A stretch of 64,000 nt of DNA from the NCBI RefSeq assembly GCF_003001815.1, contig NZ_PVMZ01000003.1:124001-188000 (forward strand). Reading direction: 5' to 3'. The DNA comes from Actinoplanes italicus. Lineage in GTDB: Bacteria; Actinomycetota; Actinomycetes; Mycobacteriales; Micromonosporaceae. The notes beneath the pieces were generated by a model. That model did not search any database and was not told where the DNA came from. It saw only the letters and a list, made by a program, of their open reading frames with translations. Shown here piece by piece: positions 35,618 to 43,163 of the stretch. How positions within the stretch are numbered: the stretch's first letter is position 1; the number at the start of each line of letters is the position of its first letter. The position numbers and the translations under genes were made by a program.

Positions 35618-36388
35618 TCAGTCCTCCTTCCGGTTCGGTGTCCCGACCGCGATGGCGTCCGCGGTGCCGAGATAGACCTCCTGCACCTTGGGGTCGGCCT
35701 GTACGTCGGCCACCGTGCCCTGCGAGAGCACCTTGCCCTGGTGCAGCACTGTCACGCGGGTGGCGTAGCGGCGCATGAAGTCCATGTCGTGCTCGACCAC
35801 GAGCACGATCCGCTTCGCCGCGATGCGCCGCAGGAGTTCGCCGGTCGCGGTGCGCTCGTCCTGGCTCATGCCCGCCACGGGCTCGTCGAGCAGCAGCACC
35901 TTCGCGTCCTGCACGAGCAGCATCGCGATCTCCAGCCACTGCTTCTGGCCGTGCGACAGGATGCCGGCCGGCGTGGTGAGTTCGCCGGCGAGTCCGGTCT
36001 CCTCCAGTGCCTGTTCGATCGACGGGTCGACGCCACGCCGGGTCCGCAGCAGCGAGAGCGCGGAGCGGTGACGCCCGGCGGCGATGTCGAGGTTCTGCAG
36101 CACGGTGAGTTCGTCGAAGACGCTCGCGGTCTGGAAGGTGCGGCCGACCCCGAGGCGGACGATCTTGTGCACCTGCTTGCCGAGCAGCTCCTTCTCGCCG
36201 AGCCTCGCCGACCCGGTGCCCTTGGCCAGTCCCGTGATGGCGTCGATGCAGGTCGTCTTGCCGGCGCCGTTCGGTCCGATCAGGAACCTGACCTCACCGG
36301 GGTGCGCGTCGAAGGAGACGCCGCCGACCGCGACGAAGCCCGAGAACTCGACGCGGAGGTCCGTGACGACGAGCGAGGCGTCCGTCAT
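35618..36388 (-). CDS. urtD: Urea ABC transporter ATP-binding subunit UrtD
   Basis: This 256-residue ATPase is the LivG-like partner of UrtE. Walker A is IGPNGAGKTT, followed by family-typical GVGRTFQTASVF. The signature is LSHGQKQWLEIAM and Walker B VLLLDEPVAGMSQDE, both characteristic of UrtD. It starts at ATG 36388, which overlaps the urtC stop (ATGA), with GAGGAGGTACG upstream. All catalytic motifs are intact. Confidence 0.95.
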   Translation of the reverse strand: MTDASLVVTDLRVEFSGFVAVGGVSFDAHPGEVRFLIGPNGAGKTTCIDAITGLAKGTGSARLGEKELLGKQVHKIVRLGVGRTFQTASVFDELTVLQNLDIAAGRHRSALSLLRTRRGVDPSIEQALEETGLAGELTTPAGILSHGQKQWLEIAMLLVQDAKVLLLDEPVAGMSQDERTATGELLRRIAAKRIVLVVEHDMDFMRRYATRVTVLHQGKVLSQGTVADVQADPKVQEVYLGTADAIAVGTPNRKED

Positions 36389-37497
36389 GCCCGTACCTCC
36401 TCGAGTTCTGCGGCGGCGATCGCCGGGGTGGGCGGTACATCCGGCTTCGGGCGCGTCCGTCCCGGGAACCGGGAGGGCAGCGACGACAGGCCGTTCGGCA
36501 GGAAGAGGATGACGACGATGAACAGCAGACCGAGGATGTAGGTCCAGCCTTCGGGCCAGGTCGAGCCGAGGCTCGACTGCCCCCATCCGACCGCCATCGC
36601 GCCGAGCGCGGGGCCGAAGAGCGAGGCGCGGCCGCCGAAGGCGACACCCGCGATCATGAGGATCGAGGCGGCGGCGCCGATCTCGGCCGGAGTGATGATG
36701 CCCACGATGGGCACGAACATCGCTCCGGCGATGCTCGCCATCAGCGCCGAGACGACGAAGGCGACGAGCTTGACGTTGGCCGGGTCGTAACCGAGGAAGC
36801 GCACGCGTTCCTCGGCGTCCCGGGTGGCGACGAGGAGCTCACCGAAGCGGCTGCGGTAGAGCTGCCAGACCGCGAGCAGGCACACGATGAGAAGCCCGGC
36901 CGCGATGAGGAACACCATGACCTTGTTGGCCGGGTCGTTCAGCACGAAGCCGAAGAAGTACTTGAAGTCGCTGAGCCCGGTGTCGCCGCCGGTCTCGCGG
37001 ATCGTGGAGCTGATCAGGGTGGCCAGCGCGACGGCGAGCGCCTGCGTCAGGATCGCGAAGTACGCGCCCTTCACCCGGCGCTTGAACAGCGCGTAGCCGA
37101 GGATGCCGGCCATGACCACCGGGAGCAGCACGATCGCCAGCAGGGTGAACCCCGCGCTGCGGAACGGCTCCCAGAACATCGGGAGCGGCGCGAGCGGGTC
37201 GTAGAGCACCATGAACCCCGGAATCCGGTCACCGGCGGTCTCCAGCGTGAGGTGCATGGCCATCGAGTAGGCCCCGAGGGCGAAGAACACCCCCTGTCCC
37301 ATCACGAGCATCCCGCCCCGGCCCCACGCCAGGCCGATGCCGACGGCGGCGATGGCCCAGCAGCAGTACTTGCCGAGGTTGTTGAGCCAGTGATCGGTGA
37401 GCACGAGGGGAGCGACCGCGAGGAGCAGGACGGCGAACACCCCGATGCCGCTGAGGGAGATCCAAGGCTTCGGCCCGGTCGTACGAGGCTTGGTCAT
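36385..37497 (-). CDS. urtC: Urea ABC transporter permease UrtC
   Basis: This 370-residue integral membrane protein of the LivM type has about ten hydrophobic segments and the family blocks WAIAAVGIGLAWGRGGMLVM, GQGVFFALGAYSMAMHLTLE and the inner loop RFLGYDPANVKLVAFVVSA. It forms the membrane channel with UrtB. ATG 37497 overlaps the urtB stop, with AGGAG upstream. The C-terminus is Pro-rich and short, as usual. Confidence 0.94.
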   Translation of the reverse strand: MTKPRTTGPKPWISLSGIGVFAVLLLAVAPLVLTDHWLNNLGKYCCWAIAAVGIGLAWGRGGMLVMGQGVFFALGAYSMAMHLTLETAGDRIPGFMVLYDPLAPLPMFWEPFRSAGFTLLAIVLLPVVMAGILGYALFKRRVKGAYFAILTQALAVALATLISSTIRETGGDTGLSDFKYFFGFVLNDPANKVMVFLIAAGLLIVCLLAVWQLYRSRFGELLVATRDAEERVRFLGYDPANVKLVAFVVSALMASIAGAMFVPIVGIITPAEIGAAASILMIAGVAFGGRASLFGPALGAMAVGWGQSSLGSTWPEGWTYILGLLFIVVILFLPNGLSSLPSRFPGRTRPKPDVPPTPAIAAAELEEVRA

Positions 37498-38378
37498 GCC
37501 AGACTCCTGGTTCGCACCGTGAACAGGCCCTGCGGGCGCAGCTGCAGGAAGACGATCACGAGGATGAAGGCGAGCACCTGCGCCAGGCTGCCGGTCGTCC
37601 AGTAGGCGAAGTACGAGAGGGCGACGCCCACCGCCCACGCGGCGATGATGGTGCCCTTGAGCTGGCCGATGCCACCGGCGGCGACGACGAGGAAGGCCGG
37701 GATGATGTACTGCGCGCCCATCTGGGAGTTCGTGCCCCCGATGAGTGACGCGGCCACACCGGCGACCCCGGCCAGACCCGACCCGGTGAAGAAGGTGAGG
37801 CGGTCGATGGTGCGTGTGGAGATTCCCGAGGTCTCGGCGAGATCCCGGTTCTGCACGGTCGCCCGGATGCGGCGGCCGAACGAGGTGTACTTGAGCCAGG
37901 CTGACAGCGCGGCGACGCAGACGCTCGCGAGCAGGATGGTGAACAGCTGCCGGAGCGGCCATTCGTAGCCGAGGATGTTCAGCTGCCCGTCGAGCCAGCC
38001 CGGCTTCTCCACCGGGACGCCCTGGGACGGGAAGATCTGCAGTGCCGCCTGCTGGAGGATCAGGCCGACACCGACCGTGACGAGCAGGGTGTCGAGGGGC
38101 CGGCGGTACATCCACTGGATGATGGTCACCTCCAGCAGGAGGCCGAACAGGCCCGCGACGACGAACGCGACGGGCAGCGCGACCGGGATCGACAGGTTGC
38201 TGGCGGTGATGACCTGCTGGACGAGGTAGGCGGCGAAGGCGCCGATCATGAGGAACTCGCCGTGGGCCATGTTGATCACGCCCATCTGGCCGAAGGTGAG
38301 CGAGAGGCCCAGCGCGGCGAGCAGGAGCAGCGCACCCTGTGCGCTGCCGTTCAGCAGCGGTGCTATCAGTGCATCCAC
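37494..38378 (-). CDS. urtB: Urea ABC transporter permease UrtB
   Basis: This LivH-type membrane protein of 294 residues has the family blocks GLSLTFGQMGVINMAHGEF near the N-terminus and RIRATVQNRDLAETSGISTR in the inner coupling loop. It pairs with UrtC. The size fits actinobacterial UrtB without the long N-terminal extension found in proteobacteria. The start is GTG 38378 with a weak GAGAGAG site. It lies 77 bp after urtA. Confidence 0.94.
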   Translation of the reverse strand: MDALIAPLLNGSAQGALLLLAALGLSLTFGQMGVINMAHGEFLMIGAFAAYLVQQVITASNLSIPVALPVAFVVAGLFGLLLEVTIIQWMYRRPLDTLLVTVGVGLILQQAALQIFPSQGVPVEKPGWLDGQLNILGYEWPLRQLFTILLASVCVAALSAWLKYTSFGRRIRATVQNRDLAETSGISTRTIDRLTFFTGSGLAGVAGVAASLIGGTNSQMGAQYIIPAFLVVAAGGIGQLKGTIIAAWAVGVALSYFAYWTTGSLAQVLAFILVIVFLQLRPQGLFTVRTRSLA

Positions 38379-38455
38379 GTGCGGTCGCTCTCTCTAGCGT
38401 CTCTATGGAGGGGGAGGGGTCGCATGCCGTCGGTGACACGCGACCCCGCGGGTGA

Positions 38456-39754
38456 TCAGCCCGCCGCGTCCACCAGCTGCTTGCGGATGTCCGCCGGGAA
38501 CCAGTCGTAGCCCTCGAGGTACGGATCGGGCTCGATGAACTTGTCGGAGGCCCAGACGATGTCGAACTGGTTGCTGGAGTTGATCTTTCCGATGTGGCCG
38601 GGCTTGGAGATGTGGTGGTTCTCGCCGTCGAGCGTGACCTTGCCCTCCGGCGCGTCGAAGGTGATGGCGTTCTTCTTCGCCGCGGCGTTCACCGCGTCCA
38701 CGTCGAACGAGCCGGCGGCCTCGACGAGGGCCTTGTACAGGTACAGCGAGATGTAGGCGGCCTCCATCGGGTCGGAGGTGACGCCGCTGCTGTTGGGGTA
38801 GGCCTTCCAGCTCTCGATGAACTTCGGGTTCGTGGGCGTCTTGAGCGACTGGAAGTAGTTCCACGACGCGTACTGGCCGGTGACCTCGTGGCCCATCGCC
38901 GGCGCCTCCTCCTCGGCGATCGACACCGAGATGATCGGCGTCGTCTCGGCCTTGAGGCCGGCGTCGTAGTACGCCTTGACGAAGCCGACGTTCGACGAGC
39001 CGTTGATGGTGTTGAAGATGAAGTCGGGCTTGGCCGCCACGATCTTCGCCACCTGGCTGGTCCAGTCGTCCTTGTCGAGCGGCACGTACTCCTCACCGAC
39101 GATCTCGATGCCGAGCTTGGCCGCGTACAGCTTGATGATCGCGTTCGCGGTGCGCGGGAAGACGTAGTCGCTGCCGGCGAGGAACAGCCTCTTCACTCCC
39201 TGGGCCTTCAGGAAGTCCATCGCCGGGATGATCTGCTGGTTGGTGGTCGCACCGGTGTAGTAGATGTTCGGCGACGACTCGAGACCCTCGTACTGCACCG
39301 GGTAGAAGAAGAGGCCGTTGTGCTTCTCGACGACCGGCTTCACGGCTTTGCGGGAGGACGAGGTCCAGCCGCCGAAGATCGCGGCGACGCAGTCCTGGGT
39401 GAGCAGCTTCTCGGTCTTCTCCGCGAAGGTGGGCCAGTCGGTGGCGCCGTCCTCCTGGACGTACTCGATCTTCTTGCCGAGGATGCCGCCGCCGGCGTTG
39501 ATCTCGTCGGCGGCCATGTGCAGCACGTTGGAGACGGTCTTCTCAGAGATCGCCATGCCACCGGTGAGGGAGTTGAGGAAGCCGAGCTTGACGGCTGAGC
39601 CGGAGGTGTCGACACAGCTGGGTGCCGCAGACGTCCCGCCGGCGGCCGCCTCGTCGCCGGCTCGGGCGCCACAGCCGGCGAGCACGAGGGCCACGGTCGT
39701 CCCGATGGCGCCCATGGCCGTGAGCGAGCGCAGCCGCTTGCTGATGGTGGACAT
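38456..39754 (-). CDS. urtA: Urea ABC transporter substrate-binding lipoprotein UrtA
   Basis: This 432-residue exported lipoprotein (lipobox LAGC, Cys28) binds urea outside the cell and feeds UrtBC. Family blocks are VKLGFLNSLTGGMAISEKT, FGGWTSSSRKAVKPVVE and NGLFFYPVQYEGLE, then TGATTNQQIIPAMDF, all diagnostic of UrtA as opposed to amino-acid-binding LivJ. ATG 39754 has GGAG about nine bases upstream. It is the first gene of the cassette, so the main promoter should lie in the 355-bp gap before it. No urease or urea amidolyase gene is in the window. Confidence 0.96.
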   Translation of the reverse strand: MSTISKRLRSLTAMGAIGTTVALVLAGCGARAGDEAAAGGTSAAPSCVDTSGSAVKLGFLNSLTGGMAISEKTVSNVLHMAADEINAGGGILGKKIEYVQEDGATDWPTFAEKTEKLLTQDCVAAIFGGWTSSSRKAVKPVVEKHNGLFFYPVQYEGLESSPNIYYTGATTNQQIIPAMDFLKAQGVKRLFLAGSDYVFPRTANAIIKLYAAKLGIEIVGEEYVPLDKDDWTSQVAKIVAAKPDFIFNTINGSSNVGFVKAYYDAGLKAETTPIISVSIAEEEAPAMGHEVTGQYASWNYFQSLKTPTNPKFIESWKAYPNSSGVTSDPMEAAYISLYLYKALVEAAGSFDVDAVNAAAKKNAITFDAPEGKVTLDGENHHISKPGHIGKINSSNQFDIVWASDKFIEPDPYLEGYDWFPADIRKQLVDAAG

Positions 39755-40109
39755 ATATGAGAACTCCGATCCTGCTGGAGGGCGTGTGCTGCAGGTGGGA
39801 GTAGATTGACCGCGCGTCATTACTCTGACATTTCTTGACTGTTCCAACTCTGTAGCCGACAACTCGGCTCGCGTTCGAATGCCCTGGAAGCGCGGGGATC
39901 ATCGTTGGACAGCGATGTCAAAATTCTGCCATCACCCGGAAGGGTGCGGTGGGGATGGCACACTCCTGACATCTAAGGATGTGGACGCGTGGCGACTGTC
40001 TCATTTTGCAGCGCGGCAAAGCCATCACCTGAGCAAACGAGTCCTACCGGGCGGAGGGGATTCAAACTTCCGCAACCGTCGATACACAGTCGTTCCATAC
40101 GGTCCGGCG
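39755..40109. other. 355-bp divergent intergenic region
   Basis: This region separates the start of urtA (minus) from the start of the rhamnogalacturonan lyase gene (plus) and should carry both promoters and probably the cassette edge. It is less GC-rich than the genes. An inverted repeat TTTGC-N6-GCAAA at 40005-40020 could be an operator for the lyase gene. I saw no clear -10/-35 pair, no GlnR-like box that I would trust, and no insertion-sequence end. Confidence 0.5.
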
Positions 40110-42566
40110 ATGAAAGCGATCATCGCAGCCGCGACCGGCGTCACGCTGGCCGTCGGCCTCGTTGCGACACCGGCGCAGGCCGGTCATCCGAACAGCCGGA
40201 TCGTCGAGTCGCTGGACCGCGGCCTGGTCGCCGTGCCGGCCAAGGGCGGTGGCACCTTCCTGAGCTGGCGTCTGCTCGGCACCGAGTACGGCAACAACGT
40301 CGAGTTCAACGTCTACAAGGGCGCGAGGAAGCTCAACCGGAAGCCGATCGACGAGTCGACGAACTTCACCGACATCACGCCCGGAACCGGTGTCTACACC
40401 GTCCGCGCGGTCGTGAAGAACCGGGAGCAGGCGCCCAGCGGCCCGGCGATTACGCCCGGTGACATCCCGCTGCTGCCGGCCGAGAACTACTACGTGCACC
40501 ACGCGTGGCCGGGCGACCTGGACGGCGACGGCCGCTACGAGATCGTGGTGTCCCGGCTGTCGTACGCGCTCGACAAGCCCGGCTACCTGGAGGCGTACAC
40601 CCTCGCCGGGAAGAACCTGTGGCGGGTCGACCTGGGCGTCAACTCGTACGCCCGGGCCGGTGGCAACGCCGCCAACGACCCGCCGCTCGCCGCGATCAGT
40701 GGTTACGGCGAGGTCGCCGGTTACCGCAACGACGACAACGTGACCGTGTACGACCTGGACGGTGACGGCCGGTCCGAGGTCTTCGTGAAGACCGCCAACG
40801 GCGTCACCTTCAGTGACGGCGCGGTGATCAGGACATCGAATGCACTCGACCAGTTCGTCTCCGTCGTCGACGGCCTCACCGGCGTCGAACGTGAGCGGGT
40901 CCCGATCGCCGACGACTTCACGGCCGACGGTCCGTCCGGTGGGCAGTACGGCATCGCGTACCTGGACGGCGTGCACCCGAGCCTGATCACCAAGCAGGTC
41001 GTACGGATCGGCGCGCGGCGCGGTGACTTCCGGGTGCTCTTCGTGGCCTGGGACTTCAACGGTCGTGATCTGACCCGGCGATGGAAGTTCACCCGTGGGA
41101 ACGGCCAGGGCACCAGCTTCCACCAGCTGCGGATCGTCGACGTCGACCAGGACGGCCGAGACGACATTGCGGACGGTAACTACGTCGTCAACAGCGACGG
41201 CACGTTCCGTTACGTCGTCGACGGCTCGACCCACGGCGACCGGTTCCACATCGGAGACCTCGATCCGTCGCGGCCGGGCCTCGAGGGCTACGCCATCCAG
41301 CAGACCGAGGGCGGCGTCTTCACCAGCTTTCCCTGGTACTACTACGACGCCGCGACGGGGCAGCGCCTGATCACCGGCTCGCACCCGGACATCCCGCAGG
41401 ACGCCACCCTCTGGGACGTCCCGCGCGGCACGACCGCGGACATCGACCCGGCCCACGACGGCTACGAGTTCTGGGCCGCCACCGCGAACGCCGACCTGCC
41501 CGGCGCCGGTGTGTGGAGCGTGGACGGCACCCAGATCAGCAAGACCACGCCGAGCGTCAACTTCCGTATCTGGTGGGACGGCGACAAGGGTTCCGAGCTG
41601 CTCGACAACACGTACGTCGAGAAGTGGAACCCGAAGAAGCGGACCAGCTCCAAGATCTTCGAGCCGTCCGGTGTCGTCTCGTCGTGGCGCAACGCGGTCC
41701 CGTTCTACGGCGACATCCTCGGTGACTGGCGCGAGGAGTACTTCGCCGAGACCGCCGACCACACCACGCTGAAGTTGTTCACCACGAACATCCCGACCAG
41801 CGTGAAGCTCTACACGCTCGCGCACAACCCGGCGTACCGGCTGGGCTGGACGGTCCGCGGTTACCTGCAGTCGACGCTTACCGACTTCTTCCTCGGGTAC
41901 GGCAGCCGCCCGCCCGCCAGGCCGAGGATCACGACAGCGAGGAGGAGCGCCTGGTCCGTCATCGCGGAGGACAACTTCGTGAGCGACTCCGGCAGGTGGT
42001 CCTCCGAGTTGCAGAGCGGCGGCACCGTGGCGGCTTCCGGTGGGGTGCTCGACATCGACGTGCCCAACGGGGCGACGGTGTGGCTCAAGCAGGAGATCGA
42101 GGGGCCGTACGAGATCGAGTTCACCGCCACGCCGGTGTCGGCCGGCGGACCGAACGATCACGTCACGGACCTCAACACGTTCTGGAACGCCCGTGACGTG
42201 CGCTCCCCCGAGGACATCTTCGCCACCACGCGGAACGGGGCCTTCGCGCAGTACGACCACCTGAAGACCTACTACGTCGGTCAGGGCGCGAACCTCAACA
42301 CCACCACGAGGTTCCGCAAGTACGTCGGTGAGCCGGGCAACCGTCCGCTGATCTACGACTACACGTCACCGCTGATCGAGGCGAACGTCCCGATCAGGGT
42401 CCGCATCGTGGTGGACGGCTCGAAGATCCAGTACTGGAGCGACGACCAGCTCGTCTTCGACTACGCCGACGCGTCCCCGTACGACAGCGGCTGGTTCGCC
42501 TTCCGCACCGTGGCCAGCCATTTCCACATCGAGGACTTCACGATCTGGCGTCCCCCGGCGAACTGA
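40110..42566 (+). CDS. Secreted rhamnogalacturonan lyase (PL11) with DUF6250-like C-terminus
   Basis: This 818-residue exported enzyme has a signal peptide ending near AQAGHP. The PL11 catalytic beta-propeller (about 28-610) cleaves the rhamnogalacturonan I backbone of pectin by beta-elimination. Calcium-binding loops are visible: DLDGDGRYEI, DLDGDGRSEV and DVDQDGRDDI. PL11 blocks HHAWPGDLDG, GDILGDWREEY and AHNPAYRLGW are present. The last ~190 residues (from DNFVSDSGRW) form a concanavalin-like domain I would call DUF6250. The start ATG is inferred from the signal peptide; the binding site is weak. Its 3' end overlaps the convergent PTP gene by 29 bp. Confidence 0.9.
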   Translation: MKAIIAAATGVTLAVGLVATPAQAGHPNSRIVESLDRGLVAVPAKGGGTFLSWRLLGTEYGNNVEFNVYKGARKLNRKPIDESTNFTDITPGTGVYTVRAVVKNREQAPSGPAITPGDIPLLPAENYYVHHAWPGDLDGDGRYEIVVSRLSYALDKPGYLEAYTLAGKNLWRVDLGVNSYARAGGNAANDPPLAAISGYGEVAGYRNDDNVTVYDLDGDGRSEVFVKTANGVTFSDGAVIRTSNALDQFVSVVDGLTGVERERVPIADDFTADGPSGGQYGIAYLDGVHPSLITKQVVRIGARRGDFRVLFVAWDFNGRDLTRRWKFTRGNGQGTSFHQLRIVDVDQDGRDDIADGNYVVNSDGTFRYVVDGSTHGDRFHIGDLDPSRPGLEGYAIQQTEGGVFTSFPWYYYDAATGQRLITGSHPDIPQDATLWDVPRGTTADIDPAHDGYEFWAATANADLPGAGVWSVDGTQISKTTPSVNFRIWWDGDKGSELLDNTYVEKWNPKKRTSSKIFEPSGVVSSWRNAVPFYGDILGDWREEYFAETADHTTLKLFTTNIPTSVKLYTLAHNPAYRLGWTVRGYLQSTLTDFFLGYGSRPPARPRITTARRSAWSVIAEDNFVSDSGRWSSELQSGGTVAASGGVLDIDVPNGATVWLKQEIEGPYEIEFTATPVSAGGPNDHVTDLNTFWNARDVRSPEDIFATTRNGAFAQYDHLKTYYVGQGANLNTTTRFRKYVGEPGNRPLIYDYTSPLIEANVPIRVRIVVDGSKIQYWSDDQLVFDYADASPYDSGWFAFRTVASHFHIEDFTIWRPPAN

Positions 42567-42984
42567 AGCGGCTCACGAAACGCTTCTGCCAGGGCGTCTC
42601 CACCGCGTGCCGATGGTAGTGCCGCCGGACGTAGGCCACCGCCTCGTCCGGGGGCACGCCGTCGAGCACCGCGAGGCACGCCAGGGCGGTCCCGGTCCGG
42701 CCGACACCCCCGGTGCAGGCGATCTCGACCCGCTCACCCTCGGCGCGGCGCAGGGCCTCCTTCAGGATCTCGATGGTGTACGACCTATCGCGCGGCAGCC
42801 AGAAGTCCGGCCACCGCACCCACCGGCTCTCCCACCCGAACTCCGGCGGCGCCCCGCCCTGCAGATAGATCCCGAGCTGCGGCGGGTGCCCTGTCGGCAT
42901 CGCGGCCCGCAGGCCCCGCCCGCGGATCAGTCGCCCGGACGGCAGCCGCAGCACCCCGTCGCCGTCCTCGTCCCACCCGGTCAT
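42538..42984 (-). CDS. Small protein-tyrosine/dual-specificity phosphatase
   Basis: This 148-residue protein has the Cys-X5-Arg phosphatase loop ACTGGVGRTG, with Cys90 as nucleophile and Arg96 binding phosphate. Asp60 in WVRWPDFWLP is a candidate general acid. The compact size and the C-terminal AVETPWQKRFVSRF fit a family of short actinobacterial PTPs. There is no signal peptide. Substrates are unknown. The gene converges with the lyase gene, overlapping it by 29 bp, and is divergent from the argS leader with only 35 bp between start codons. Confidence 0.85.
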   Translation of the reverse strand: MTGWDEDGDGVLRLPSGRLIRGRGLRAAMPTGHPPQLGIYLQGGAPPEFGWESRWVRWPDFWLPRDRSYTIEILKEALRRAEGERVEIACTGGVGRTGTALACLAVLDGVPPDEAVAYVRRHYHRHAVETPWQKRFVSRFSSPGDARS

Positions 42985-43007
42985 GGTGCGAATAGTGCCA
43001 GCCCGGC

Positions 43008-43013
43008 TATAGT
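43008..43013 (+). promoter_or_regulatory. Probable -10 element of the argS leader
   Basis: TATAGT lies exactly six bases before the ATG of the arginine-rich leader ORF, so transcription would begin at or next to that ATG and give a leaderless mRNA. The -35 region is weak. The element sits in the 35-bp gap to the divergent phosphatase gene. Confidence 0.55.
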
Positions 43014-43019
43014 CGCCGC

Positions 43020-43070
43020 ATGTCCAGCTTCAGCGTCCTGCGACGCCGGCGTCCTCACGGCCGCCGCTGA
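43020..43070 (+). CDS. Arginine-rich leader peptide upstream of argS
   Basis: A 16-codon ORF encodes MSSFSVLRRRRPHGRR. Six of the 16 residues are arginine: codons 8-11 are CGA-CGC-CGG-CGT in a row, and codons 15-16 are CGC-CGC before TGA. It ends 93 bp before the argS start. A -10 box placed for a leaderless transcript precedes it, and a strong hairpin follows 15 bp after its stop. The composition fits a sensor of charged tRNA-Arg for the arginyl-tRNA synthetase gene. This is an inference from layout; I know of no description of it. It is too short for normal gene prediction. Confidence 0.6.
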   Translation: MSSFSVLRRRRPHGRR

Positions 43071-43085
43071 AGCCATGCTTTCCAC

Positions 43086-43107
43086 CCGGCGGGTCGACAC
43101 CCGCCGG
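43086..43107 (+). terminator. Attenuator-like hairpin before argS
   Basis: A perfect 9-bp inverted repeat, ccggcgggt-cgac-acccgccgg, can form a very stable stem with a 4-base loop. It has no T tract, as is usual for actinobacterial terminators. The upstream segment ccgccg (43061-43066, at the end of the leader ORF) can pair with cggcgg in the 5' arm, giving a mutually exclusive structure. A ribosome stalled at codons 8-11 would leave that segment free; one at the stop codon would cover it. Confidence 0.55.
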
Positions 43108-43163
43108 AGCTGGAGAAGGCACCGGTCCGACCCGTCTCGCTCATCTGACGACGGAGTCCGACC

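Noticed and set aside
39755..39880. GlnR-type nitrogen-control box before urtA
   Set aside because: Short GTnAC-like fragments occur but not with the required spacing and paired half-sites.
39870..39900. tRNA-like T-arm (gttcgaatgcc)
   Set aside because: No acceptor stem, anticodon arm or CCA context could be built around it.
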